Source: Diorhabda sublineata | Taxonomy: Eukaryota > Arthropoda > Insecta > Coleoptera > Chrysomelidae | Direction: 5' to 3' | NCBI RefSeq assembly: GCF_026230105.1 | Contig: NC_079485.1 | Span: 10,610,872-10,674,871, forward strand | DNA: 64,000 nucleotides | In this document: positions 44,542 through 58,900 of the stretch, piece after piece | How the letters are laid out: every line of letters starts with the position of its first letter | Position numbering within the stretch: position 1 is the stretch's first letter | Program-made: the position numbers and the translations under genes | Notes under the pieces: generated by a model | Database searches by the model: none | What the model saw: only the letters and a program-made list of their open reading frames with translations | Told to the model about the DNA's origin: nothing

Positions 44542-47500
44542 CGGTTTTTTATTGGGAACGTGGCAAGGAAACATCAAAGTGGACTAACTTTAATATATTT
44601 TCCGGGCTTTCGAATACTTATGTATTCATCGTCTGGGACTGAAACTATGGTCAAATACAATATAAGAAATATGTATAACAATAATAAAATTTTACTTACG
44701 AAAATTAATTAAGATCTCCTGCGATTTTTGATATTGTTAATGCTTGCAAAAATTTTTAAACTCATAGAATTCAATATTCAAATTGACGTTGATAGAAATA
44801 TTGATTAATTGAATTATTGATTCTGGTTACTATAGGAATTTTCATTAGATTATGAATGACTTTGAATTTTTATAGGTTAGAAAAGGATAAGTTTCAGTGA
44901 ATGATGTTTAATATTGATTTGTAAATTTATGGATAACATTAAATTTCAATAGGTTAGGTCGTTCTGGATGTAGTTTAATATTCATTAGTTTGAATATAAA
45001 TGACAATAAAGTTTATAGGTTAGGTCGTTAAGTGAAGTTGAAAGTTGTAGGTTAGGTGAGGTTAGTTGGTTGTTAATGGCGTTGAATTTTAATAGAATTT
45101 GTTTTTTCAAAATCTAAGGGATATGCATAAATTAAATAACAATTGATGAATGAAAATTTACCGTGGCAGTGGACATTTTCCACTAAGTTTTTCATCTTCG
45201 ATGTATTTTTTTAAAACTTCTTGAAACCGATGTAATAAAGATGTAACAGCCAAATGTCCAGCAACACCATTGTTTTTATCATCACTACTAGTTAAGAGTC
45301 CATTGTTTGCTCCATCAATCAAAGAAAATTGAAGTAATGTTTCAAAACACGTTTTTGCAAATTCTTCTCTGAGCGTTAGTTCAATATCGCCATCAGTTTT
45401 GACATTTGTAGCAGAATGGATGGATCCTTTATTTAAAAGAATCACAACTTGCATAATAAAGTCTTTTGGAATATTTTTGGAATAAGGTAAGACTTCAGTA
45501 CGTAATAAATCTATTATTTGACAATCTGTTGCCTCGTCAGAAACCATTTCATCTAAGCCTTTTTCTCCCGGAGCGCATCTATAAATTAGATGAACTTTTT
45601 CCTTACTAATCATAAATAAATGAAAATATACTCACGTGGTTGGAAATAAAAAGTCATTGAGTGTATTGTAAAGTTCGTTCCACATAGTTGCAAATTGATT
45701 TCCATGACCTCTAGCGACTTTAAGCCCAACTTTAAGTACTGTCAACAGGCTATTAGCCGCTAATTTCCATATACTGTTTGATACACAATTGTACTTAAGA
45801 GCTAAAGGAGTATGGAGCGTTACAATAATGTCTTTCAATATATTTGTTGTAATTACTTCAGGGTTTTCAGCAGTCTTTTCATACAGTTTTACAACCATAG
45901 ATATAGCTTTTTCTCCAAATGGCACATAGTTCATTGTCACCCAATCTGCCATTTTATTATGTTTATTTTCTACTTTAGAACAAGTTGGAGGAGAGCAAGT
46001 GAACTTTGAAAATGACAATAGTAAGGTGAATATTTCAGGTATCATTTTTGAATTATTTTTCAGTAGAGCTTCCTTCTGCAATAATTCCATAACATGCAAA
46101 ACTCCATCATGTAACGGTGTTAAAGTAATATCTGAGGAAGTGGAGATTATGTATGGAGTTTCTCCAAACACAGGAATGCCTACAGCGTTTAAAAGGACAG
46201 CACCTAACTGTTTTAAATCTTCTAAAGTAAATGTGATTTTTACATGCTGAAATACATTTGGAAATATTTGTACTAAAGCTGTAAGAAACGTCTGACTTGG
46301 AATATAAAAATCTTCTTGTGTCTCTTGCTCTATTAATGGTACAGTAATCTCTGTACCAATTTTTACCCAAATTTTCCACGCAACAACCCAAATATCTTTA
46401 TCATCGCATGATATTTTATTGTCACCATTTTGATTTTTGTTAAGAAATAAAATTTCTTGAAAGGATTTGAGAGCTGCTATGGACACTTCATTATTTTTAC
46501 TTAAAGCTGCATTTTCTATGAATTCTAGTAGAATAGACCAGGCTCTAGGAAAATCTCCTAAAGCTTGGAGGAGTTGTCTCTTGGTATTAAATACTCTAGC
46601 TACTCCTGACAATGTAAGCACTTGAGTTTCAGCCCACTGTTTTTGAGCAGTATTCCTTGTATGGTGAATCAAAATATTGCCTCCGGCATCTACTTTTTCA
46701 CTACTAGCAGAATTAGAAAGGCTTCTAACTTTATCTAATAGAGGAAACAAGACCTGCCAAAGCAAAACCTGCCATGTTGACTGTTTTAATAAACTACCAT
46801 GAGCAGATATTGTTGAGAATAAGGTTTGGCCAGCCGATTTCCTGACGGCAGGTCTGCTATCTACACATAAGTCCCCTAACCTTGCATACAGACACATCCA
46901 AAGTTTGTCAAAACTTGGCATGTTAAGTGTTCCTGGAAAGTCTGGCAAAACGGTGTTGTCTTCATTAGAAGCTTGACTGAGTTTTCCTTGGTTCTGGTGA
47001 AAATAATCTGATATATTCCACTGAAATGAAAAAAAAAATGAAAATTGGAATTTTTTTTTTCATATCTAATATTGAAATAAATATGTAGAATACAATATAT
47101 GATACTATCAAATTGTAACTATTTACGCCTATAAAAATTATGCTTTTGTTGTTAAATTGTTTTAATTTTAGATCTCTTCTGATTAAAAATAAAACTATTT
47201 TGATAAAAACCCAAATACATCAAAACGTTAATTTTTCACATGTTTTAAAATCTTTAAAAAATTGTTGATTAGAAGAGACCCAAAATCAAGACAATTTAGC
47301 AAAAAACATATAAGATTTTCAGATTTAATCTAATTTTTTTTGGTGTTGTGTAAAAAAATAATAACCAAAAAACAAAATTCTTTACCTATGGTTACGACAA
47401 TACTTCAATTGATTAATGAACTTTGGGATCGTTCCTATCCCTCACTACTTTTTTTCAGGTACTTACTTAACCTAGTTCTATGTTTGCTCTCATTAGATAT

Positions 47501-49209
47501 TTTTCTGTTAGACAAATGTTTTTTGAAGATATAATATTTTATAATAATAGCAAAAAATTGGTAATTTTTATGCCTCTAAATGTTCTTAATTTTAAGCCTC
47601 TTCTGATTTCTTTTAGTCTTCATCAAAATATGATATGATATAAAATATGATAAAATCAGAATAGAAATTTGTTTCAACAAGAAATATTAATTTTTCCTTA
47701 GTTTTTACATTTCAAATACGTAATGTATGTAATTTTTTATCTGGTATATCTTGCTGTTTTATGCTGTGTGATATTTTTGTTGTTACAGAATATATTTTGT
47801 ACAACTAGAAGTATCTAGAACAAGATTTATAGTTCTTCTACAATTTAAGTTGGTACATTCTAAAGGGTACTATCAACAAGTTTACTGAAATTTTACTAGT
47901 TGGTTGTTAGTTATAATATTCGTACTTACTGTTAAAAAAATGGAAACTCCCTAACTACATATAATCGGTTGACAGTACTTTGGTAATAAATAAATCTAGT
48001 AGGTTCACAATTTTGTTACTATATGTTGGCTTAGAAATTGTATTTCCCATAATAATATGATTTAATAACTCGCAAAAGTTTGTTTTCTTTGGTAGTTACA
48101 CTTCTTGAAACAAGGGCACAGTTAACTCTACTACAAATATGAATTAAGATCCTAGTAATTGTAATTAAATAATCCATGTTTTTAAATTGTACTGTAATCA
48201 GACCTAGATATCAGAAACAAGACCAGAAACATCAAAAATGAAACAACTCTTGGAGTTGGAAAGAGGTGGAGTGACAATCTAGAGCCAGAATGAGGAAAGA
48301 TATCGAAAAAGAAACATTCATTAGACCTATTATGAAAGAAAGAAGAAGAAATTGTGCTTGGGATGAGAGTATACAACTTCCATTTTTGTATTTTGACATA
48401 ATCTCGATGATTACAGATACATTTGGTTTTAAAATATTGTTGATTTTCAAAGTGATCTGTATTGTCTTTTGCTTGCTATTCCTTTTATCTATACTTAATT
48501 TGTAAAATGTATTTTCGCAATAATAAGATATCAATATTGTCAGTTGTTAACGCCTTCAAAGACGCTAGTTTTGTAAAATTTGTTGGTGTCTTATCTTAAA
48601 CTTCTAATAGCAGTAGATGTAGTTAATATTTACTTATACTTTTTTCTATATTATTCTAATAATAAGTTTAGGTCAGTTAATTAGTGTAACAGATGTTGAA
48701 TCAGAATTTTTGGGCTTGATTTTATTTACACATTTATTGAAAAAATTAGATGAAAATTAATGGTTACTAACAATATTAGTTTAAATAATCTACATTACCA
48801 TCAAACCAACTGCTGTTAAAGATATGTTCAATTCTTGTGTCTGAGAACCAAATTTAGAGACAGTATCTACACACAAAGGTAAACATCTCCATGGCATCAC
48901 AGGTAAAAAATCTGTTATAACTAGCTGGAGACACTGGAATGCTATACGAATGAGGTTTTCCCTGAAAGTGCAAAGTTGCTTTAATATTTATAGGTAAAAA
49001 CATGGTTTTGTTAACTTCTATCATTTTTTTTGTACAACTAATTTCCTGTTTTAATGGATGAAAATATATTACTTTAACACATGCCATTCAGTTGTTACGT
49101 TTTTATTCAAACATTTTGGATGTTTGAATGTTCCTTTGTTTACGAATTGTGGCACAGGAGTCAGTTCTGATTCCCGGAATTCCATAGATAAGTCCCAGTC
49201 TTATCTTTA

Positions 49210-49263
<54 letters not shown>

Positions 49264-49837
49264 TGCTTTTCAGATAAAAGTATCCAACTTTAATAACTTT
49301 TGTAATACCGGTATTTAGAAAAAATCCAAAAACACGTCAATTAATATTGGAAGGGGCAAGCATTATGGCTTATTTAAACTTACTGGAAAAGCCACCCCCT
49401 CACCCCTAGCAGCATCCCCTTTATTTTTTTAAATTACTTTTCATATTTTTTATGTAAAATTTGGATACTCCTCTTTGAGCTGATTTCAAAAATGTATAAT
49501 ACTTGTAGGTTAAAGTGGTTAGTTTATGAGATAAACAATTTTTCTTTTAAGAGCACAAATTTTACTTATTATTTACTTTCACCTTATTTGCCTGTACTAA
49601 AATGGGTTGTACAACAGTTCAAACTCTTTAATCTTTTTAACTGTGCTATTTATTATGAAGTTACAATAAGTGTTCAAAATGAGTAGGGCTGCTAGGGGTG
49701 AGGGGGTGGCTTTTCCAGTAAGTTTAAATAAGCCATAATGCTTGCCCCTTCCAACATAAATTGACGTGTTTTTGGATTTTTTCTGAATACCATTATTACA
49801 AAAGTTATTAAAGGTGGATACTTTTATCTGAAAAGCA

Positions 49838-49919
<82 letters not shown>

Positions 49920-52900
49920 CGTAACAAGCCGAATGGCATGTTATAACTTCTTCATACTTATTCGAAAATTAATATTTTTTAAAACTGTTTTGCTTAACTT
50001 TTCAGAATCGAAGTTTGAAAGTTTCAATGGATTTACATTGGAATATGTTTGGTATAATCACACACTTTTAACAATTATGGCCTAGCTTCCACGATACACA
50101 TACACCGTTATGCTGAATAGTCAGCTCAATGTGATATACCTTGCGCATAACGTTATGCTGGAATCCGAATGCTTTATTGGCCATTGAGATTAGGGTTGGA
50201 GTTGTACGTATTTACTGGGTTTTTGATATTTTTTGTGTTCAGCATAGAGTTGAACTAACTGTTATTATGTTCTTTTAAAGATTGTACTTTCTATTATGAG
50301 ATCATAATATCATCGCTACATGCAAAAACACTAATTTAAATACCAAAGACACAAAAAAAGACTTGGAGAAAGCAGTGGGTAGGATCCTGTGGTTGGGAGT
50401 ATAAAATAAATTAAAAATATAGTGAATGAATGTCGTAAATCACAAAATAACACATGCAATTCCTATTTTTTCCAATAATTATACTTATGTTGTTTTCGAT
50501 TCACTTGTGAAATTATAGACCAAAACGGTTTCAGTCTGGTTGGAAATATTTAGATATGATACCCCTTTTCTATGTGGTATTTATTTTAGCGCGTGTTTGT
50601 TCTATTCATTTCAAAGAAAGTAGTTCCATATAATGTAAGTGTCTAGGTTTAAAACATTTTTTTATTTACCTACATATTATTAGCTCAAAGAAATAAATAA
50701 AGTATATCAAAAACAATATTATTAAATTGAATACTTTCATAATTTTTCTAATCATATTTTGAATAGATCTTTTTTCACGGAACAGGCAGGAAATTATATT
50801 ATATGACATTGTGCGAGAGAGAACACGCATGTCTGCGCATAGGCATACCGCTGTGTGTGTATCATGCTATTTTATTACTATTTTTATTGGATAATCAAAA
50901 ACTTGCAAGTTTTTTTAAAAGCTGTGGACGGAGTTTAGATATGGTTTTGCAAATAATACAAACTTACCCATGTTGGTCATTTACAGCTCCAATAATACCC
51001 AGAACTAGAGGCCAACCATGTGACAGTGTCTCTCCATTAGTATGTAAAATTTGTAACACACATTCCAATTGCTTTTGTCTAACATCTCCATGGGGCACTG
51101 AAGATAATTCATACAAGGGTCCCAAAAGCAATGTTTGAAGTTTCTGGTTTTCCCTTAGGGGTATAGCGTGATTATAGTGTAGAGCAGACTTTACTAAATA
51201 TGTTATAGCTTCTACTCCCCAACCACGCATTCTAATATGAGGGTGATGGCAAACCTCTAGAAGATGATTTGTTAGAGGTCGCCAAAGTACCTCAATTCTT
51301 GACATATTTACTAACCCTGTTTCTAAAAGCTTAGCAACAGCAAATAATGATGGTTCTCTATTTGAATAAGCAAGTTCCATAGCTTCTTGTGACAGTTTAC
51401 ACAAAGCACTTATCAAATGATGTAGGGCTACATCATCTAAATATTGACTAGATTCGAACAATTTACTCAGCATTGTTGACAAAACGGGCAAGTTGTCCAT
51501 AACAGAACTGGTAATAACAGCATTAGTATCTGCTGTAGGTCGACCAGCCTTCAAACTGCCACCAGTTGACGGTTTTAAGCCCAATATCCACACAAGATGT
51601 TGCAAAGTAGTTAAAACTAAATGCCAAGATGTACCTAAAATACCTCCATGACAATGTGCTAAGCTTAGCAATGCTCTCATTGACTGTAAATTTTTTGCTG
51701 TTAACATCACAGGTCCTTGTTGAGTACCTGCTGGAATTGATGACGTTGGAAGAGGAGTACCAACTGCTACAACTTGTTGACGATATTCTGTTTCACCATA
51801 CTGGACTACCATAGGAAGATTTATATCCTGACTATCTCTATGCGCTAGAAATGTATGAAAATGATAATTTGTTTATCTATTCAAACACTAATGCATTGTT
51901 TATGTTATATCTGGACCAATCACCTTCGAATTTTACGATATACTAGGATAAAATTCAATCAAATTCTAACCACTGAATTAAAATTTTCGAAATTATTGAA
52001 ATTTTAACAAATTTTTCATTTTACAATTTATGAATATGTTTAACAGTCCATTTTAAAGTACCACCTAACTTTTACATATACATTATTTTTTTAGTTCTAT
52101 ATTTTCAGTAACTCTGTTTTTGTATATTCTATTACAATAATTTTCAATTGATTGAAAGTATTGATACACTTACCTTGTCTAAGGTTTACACCAGAAGTAA
52201 CAGCATTCAAAACAGTTAGTGCGTAATGTGGTGGTAATGAAGATTTGCAGATTGCAGTTATAAAAGCATCTCTTGGAGTGTGTAAGTCAAGCATTCCGCA
52301 CAAGGAAGTGTAAGTCTGAATAGCTTTTAAAACGTTCTCAGATACAGATTCTTCAGTACTAGCATCAACAAGTGGACTTAAAGCAGCCAACAATCCACAC
52401 CAACTGGAGTTGATAAGCTGACAATTCAACTCTTTACTATTTTCTTTCTTAGGCACCACAGGTTCCTCTGGAAGATGTTGAGGATTTATGGTAATTTGAA
52501 GAGATCTGATGATTTCCATCAAACATGCGTAAGCTACTGATATGCCATAACCATCTGGAACTATGGGGGGTTCTATTTTATCCAGCATTTCCAAACTAAA
52601 ATAGAATCATATTGCTATGTCAATATTTATATACACAAGTGAAATTGGGTTTTTGAAATTTTTTATTTCGTGATAAATGGAAAAAATCATATATGTTTTC
52701 ACGATAATTCAAAAGTTGTTTCAAAATTGAATTTTTTGAATTCAGTACCAACAGCTCCCAAACAAGATAACAAACGTGAAGATCATTTCGATGTAAGTAT
52801 TTATTAACAATATTGTTATTAATTATTATTTATGTATGTATACACGTCAAATAATTATTATATACTTAAGTAAAGTTCAGTGAATAAATTTTTTTAACTA

Positions 52901-55900
52901 AACTCATATCATTTAAAATCATAGAATTGAATGGCCATAGGTTCGCCATCACTGATCTATATGGTTTGTTCAAGTTTTGTGTGAGTTGGTTGACATTTGA
53001 CAATAATTATTATAAGGTGAGAAAACGTCAAGTCACCTTGTAGCTTTTATCGAAATGGTTGCAGAATCCCTTAGAAATATAACAAAATACATAGTGGGAT
53101 ATTTCTCTCACATAGATCTAAAGGAGTCTATGATAGCATGATAGCTTAGTGAATATTCTTTCTATCTTCTTAAAAATAGTCACATACAATCCAATGATTG
53201 GAAAACTATAGAGTTCATAGATAGTTGTTGAAGAAATCTACCGTACCACAACACAATTAAAGATCGAGTAATAGAATCAGAAAAAAATTTTTTCTCAAAT
53301 ACATAACAACTTAAATTATGAAGAAATGTATTCAATTGCTTTAGATGAGAGTAATGATTTAAATGGTTATGCACAATTAGCTGTTTTTGCTCGGTATAAG
53401 TCAGGAAATATAATGAAAGAAGAGTTAATAAAACTAGTAACATTGAAAGGGAAGTGTAGCGGCCTGAAAATTTTTTAAAGAATTTGATACTGTATTCAAA
53501 GAAATGGATACTGACCTAAAGAAAATGGTTCCTGTAACAACGGATGATGCACCTTGTATTGTAGGAAAAACATTGGATTTATTAAGTATCTTATGCAAAA
53601 CATTTGACATTCTCTGATTGAATTTAATTGTATAATACACCAGCAAGTTTTATGAGCGAAGCAAGATTTAAAAACTTTTTCTAATGCAATGTCAATTGTA
53701 ACAAAACTTATCAACTTTATAAACGCTAGAACTCTTAATAAATGACAATTTGCACAATTCTTAGAAGAAATTGAATGTCAGTATTCAGGGATCTTAACAT
53801 ACAACAATGTTCAATTGCTTAGTTTCGGTCAAGTTCTTAATCGCTTTGTAACATTATTAGCAGAAATTAAGCTTTTTTAATTGAAAAAGACAACAGTTTT
53901 GATGAATTTTCCAATATACATTGGTTAAATGATTTAATGAACATTTTTAATCAGCATTTTAATGAACTGAATACAAAACTTCATACCCATGGACTAATTG
54001 TTTGAAAATATTAAAATATTTATGATGAAACTTGATATCTTTACCAAAGATTTGGAAATGAAAGTCATGAAATAGTTTCCTTCAATTACAAAACTATTTG
54101 TGTCATGCGAATAAACAGTTAAACAATAAAACCGTTTAATTATAAACTTTTTAAGAAACAAATTGTTGTAATACTCACTAAGTAGATTTTGTTTGTCCAG
54201 TGGGGAATGTAGCTACAATAGGTAACCATACTCCTCTCAAAAGAAAGCCTGGTTGGGGAGAAACTCCGGGCCCTGCTGGTAAGCCTCCAAGGTACACAGG
54301 AGGCTGACCTTGTACTACTGGAACTAAAAGAAATTAGAAAATTTACGATATTAAGTTGAATTTGGTTTAAAAATGTTTTCATTAATTGTATGAATATTTT
54401 ATATATATAAATTTAATGGAGTGAAAAAACTATCATCATGAAATAAAATTATATACTTACTGCCTGCTCCCATCTGCAATTGTGGGCTAACAAATAAAGA
54501 TTGTACATAGGCACCTAAAGAATTCACAATATCTTGGAAAATGCTTGTTGTATGTACATTCAAATCATAACATTCACAAAATGAGTTCAACAGTTCCGGC
54601 TGGATAGTCATTTTATGTAAAACTTCTAGTGCAAGTGACCTTTGCCAAGTAGGTTTGTCAGGATCCAGAAATTTTACAATTAAAGACAAGAATATTTCAC
54701 ATTCCGTCACCTACAAAAAATATTAATACAAATTGTAATCATAAGACAATTCAAGATTGAGTTAATTAATTTCATGTTCAGAATAATGTAAAGCTGTACA
54801 TTACAATAAGTCATGATCATGCTCTGATAACTCTGTTAACTGTGAGATTTTGAGAAGTGATTCCTGTAATATTGGACAACAATCATCAAGAATTGAAAAT
54901 GCCATTAAGTATTCAAACCAAACACTCTTTTTTAAATATATTTATATAAAGATGGAATACTTTTTTATCACTATGATTAATGAATTGAATCTAACAATAA
55001 TGAGCTTGGAAACGACATTTGAATTATTATGTTTCAGAAAGGGACAAATTTAAATTTTGCAATTCACATAGAAGATATATTACGCCTTTGCTATACTATC
55101 TGTTTTTTGAAATTTCTGCTCGAAATATTCGATATAAATATTGTGCCAAACTGTATAAATACGATAATAACTACACCAAATAAAGTATTCATTAGTGTAC
55201 CAAAAGGAGAGAAAATACAGAAATAGTGGTGTAATGCCTTAAAGAGGAACAATAACATAAAAAAAAGTTCTTTCGAATATATGTAATCGGTATTGTGAAG
55301 ATAATTTCGAAGTAGCAACTAGTCACTCTAGCCAGTATCATTTTGTAAAACAGGTTGGTCGCTTTCATACACAATTGGCGCTGATGATGTAGGACCTATT
55401 TGGTATGGATCTAGGGCGGAAGTCTAAACTTTATAAGTTTGTTAATACTAAGTACTGATTTTCTGATTTCTCTCACAATATAAATTACATCTTTCATGCA
55501 TTAGGTTGATTTTTAAAACTTACCAGTAAGCTATGGTACTTTTGGATAAGAACGGATACCACTCTTAGTAGTCTCATACTAATTGGAAAGTATGGTTTTT
55601 CAAATGGAGTAGCCTGCTGAATACTGCTTGGTACATTGCTTCTGTATTTAATATTTGGGGAAAATAATTTTATGACTAAAGCACATACTCTCTCCTTAAG
55701 AAGGAAGCTGAATTCAACATTCTATAAATAAGTAACAGTTATTACATAGATTAGTACTAAGAACCTAAAAATCTATACTCTTTTGTAAATAACATATGCT
55801 ATTTGTTTTATTTATTATGAAAGTGTGAAAAATTACATTAAAAAATATGTTTAACAAATTAAAGGTCAGTGGTATTTGTTATTATTATTATTATTAAAAG

Positions 55901-58900
55901 AGCACCTATTGGAAAAGAAAGCACAAATAAAACAATTTGTATGATTTCTTCCATAAAATCGAAATATATGAAAAATGTGATATAAAAACTCACACTCCAG
56001 AACGCTTAGTACTTTGTATTATATTTTACTTGAAAGTCTAATTTACCTTATAAAATACTAAAGAAAATTGTGTTAATACTGATTCCAGTAACTCTAGGCC
56101 AAATGTTCTTGTCATTTCTGTCATGCCAATTAACCAAAAAGGTTGGTCTGCATTTACTAATTGTACTAAATCTTGAAATAGTAAAAACGCATCTCCAGCA
56201 CATGGTGGTAAGCCTGTAACAGTTGGAATATTAGAAGTTCAATATAATTTTAAATCTAGTAAAGTAAGACCCCACTTGACGCTTTCTCGTTTAGCGCTGT
56301 TTTATTTCAACCCGAGGATTCCCCGAAATTGTGCGCAGCGCTAGGTTTACAAATATGTCCGAAGCACTTTAGTTGTGCTATTTGATATGGTGCTGTACGA
56401 ATGCATTTCTATCCCATGACGAGAAACGAGCCCCAGGATTTAAAACTGCAAAAGATCTACTGTGTGTAACACAAGCGGAGATTTCAAATGAAAACCACTA
56501 TAAGTTTATCACTCCAAAAACCCAATAGCGATGGAGACATATCTAAATCAACATTATCTCTGACTTGAGAGTCTAATAAAAAATCATGGATAACTATGAA
56601 TATTTTCCAGGATTGGTTCACTGAACATTTCTCCTCATCTGATAAACGTTATGTGAAATTAGAAAACTTTAACAAAAAAAGCACTACTATTCATTGATAA
56701 TGCTCCATGCCACCCAACAAATGTATAAGACTTAACAATATGTATTCCAGTCAAAGTGGTTTTCTTGCTGTCTAAAATAACTGCCCTAATCCAACCAATG
56801 GACTAAGGAGTTATATTCAATTTTAAGGCTTATTACATGAACATGAACATTTAAACAGATAACAGTGATTTCAAAGAAGAGAAATAAGAATTTTCAATGG
56901 CATTTGTAAAAAGGAGTTCGATCACTATAACTGAAATTATGGACCAATTCAAAATCAAGGCGGGGTTTTATAAATGCTTTATCAACAATTTCTAACAGAA
57001 CGCAAAATGTGACAGCAAACTGCATCTTAACAAAAAGGCAGAAAATTAGAAACAAAATAGACTTAATGATTTGTATGGCTTGGAATTTTATTTGTTTTTA
57101 TAAGTATATTTGTTTATATTTTTTTTACTTTTGTAAGATAAATAGTTAATTATTAAAAGCCATAATTCCTAATTTAAATACATAACTAATTTTCTATCCA
57201 TCTTACCCCAACCCCATTAAGTGGGGTCTTACTGTACAATGACGCTAACCTGAAATGGACAAAGGAGTGAATAATAGAGTAATTACATAAACATTTGTTA
57301 TATAGATCTAATCTTGAATAGTAATATTTATCTTATTTATCTAAATATAAACCGGACACAACCAACAATTATTATATTATTTACTACATAAAAACATAAA
57401 ATGTGCAAATAGATATGTTGCAATTACTAACAGCAAACATTAAAGCAGATATGACCAAATCAATAATGAACTAAATGATTAAGCTTGAAATGTCGCAATA
57501 AAGAAATGTCATTGCATATTTAAAACTGAAATTTAGTATTTTACTGAGATGTATTTCTGAAATTTATTATAATTTGCAAACGAAACAAAGATTGATTTAG
57601 TGAATAACATAATTACTACATTTTAGTGCAGATAGTCATGAGACTGTAAAGGGCTTTTCCGCATTTTCTAAGTAAACCACCCAGCTTATTCCTTAGGTTT
57701 ATATTTCTATAATTAGTTAATGTTATGAACTTTCTCTTGTTACTGCAAAATAAGAAATCAGCCTTACATAATCTATCATTATTTCAATTTTCTATTTATA
57801 TCAGCTGGTCCAAAGTACAATTAAGTTTGCTATTTTGTTATGCAGTAAACAATTAGGTAATAAAAGTATGTTTGGTTAATTGTATCAATTCAAAATGTTC
57901 CAAGTACAAATGGATAACTATAATTTGTATATTTATTTCCTTACCTTTTGGTGGATTCCCACTAGGAACTTTCAAATCTTCAAAGTTGATAGGTATTCTC
58001 TGAGGCAAATTTTCAGCTTTCGAAAATTGTTCATGTTCAGATACAACTCTTTCAAATACAAGATATACCAATTGCCTTACAGTTGCACCAGCTGTATTTA
58101 TAGTTGTTGAATTTTTTGCAAAGTGGAGTCGAAAACATAGTACTAAAGTCTATAAAAATATAGATTAAATTGATAGTTAAACAGGTTTTTTGTGAAAAAT
58201 GAGTCTACTCCATTAATAGATATTGAAATGTGATCATTATACACCACCCAAATAGTATTGTATTGTTTTATCAACAATACAATATGTCATTTTATAATTA
58301 AAGGACATATTGAAATAGTTTTTTCAACATATTCATTTGGGCACAAATTCTCTAAGCTGAATTACTTATGTTTAGCATCTCAGTGTCTAAATATCCTTTC
58401 TAAATTCAAGTTTCCAATAGGTATCTATTAAATATAAAAACTAAATGAAGAGAAAGCTCAAATGTATTTAGTGAGTCAAGGCATACACACATTTTGAAAA
58501 CAAACCACTGTGATCAATGAACTATTATTTCAATAGGAAAAAATGCTTTTACTTACCCTTGCCAAAGTTTCACCATGAACTACAGTGTTTGTTGTCAATA
58601 GTAGAGTAACGGTTTGCAATATTTTGACCTCTTCTATACCCAGTTCCATAAGAGCCCATAATGTATCAGTAATGTATAAAGCACCTTTTTGATCCACTAA
58701 TTGATGAGTTATCAGTTTTTGCATTATTTGTAAACATAGCTACAAGACATAATCCTTTCTATATTGAAACTTATATATTCAAAACACTTACTCTTATCAG
58801 TTTAACATCCTTCGTTTCACAACCTTGAGAAAGGGGGTAGATAATTTGGTTGACAACATAATATATTGACGTTTGTGGTGAAGATTGAGTACTTTTTAAC

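Larger units (their letters stand above)
44274..45161. other. MON2 intron 13
   Basis: 0.9 kb. Has a (TA)n tract, a possible Penelope-like fragment and dispersed GGTTAGG motifs. Confidence 0.7.
48962..50967. other. MON2 intron 10
   Basis: 2.0 kb, dominated by (TA)n tracts with a long-TIR element between them. 49919-50967 shows nothing else I can name. Confidence 0.7.

Noticed and set aside
45579..45613. Start of MON2 exon 13 extended to an upstream Met in the open frame
   Set aside because: The extension lies before acceptor AATTTATAG; splicing there restores both phase and family alignment, while the extension does not.
46107..46391. 94-codon - frame inside MON2 exon 12
   Set aside because: Different frame of a well-supported coding exon.
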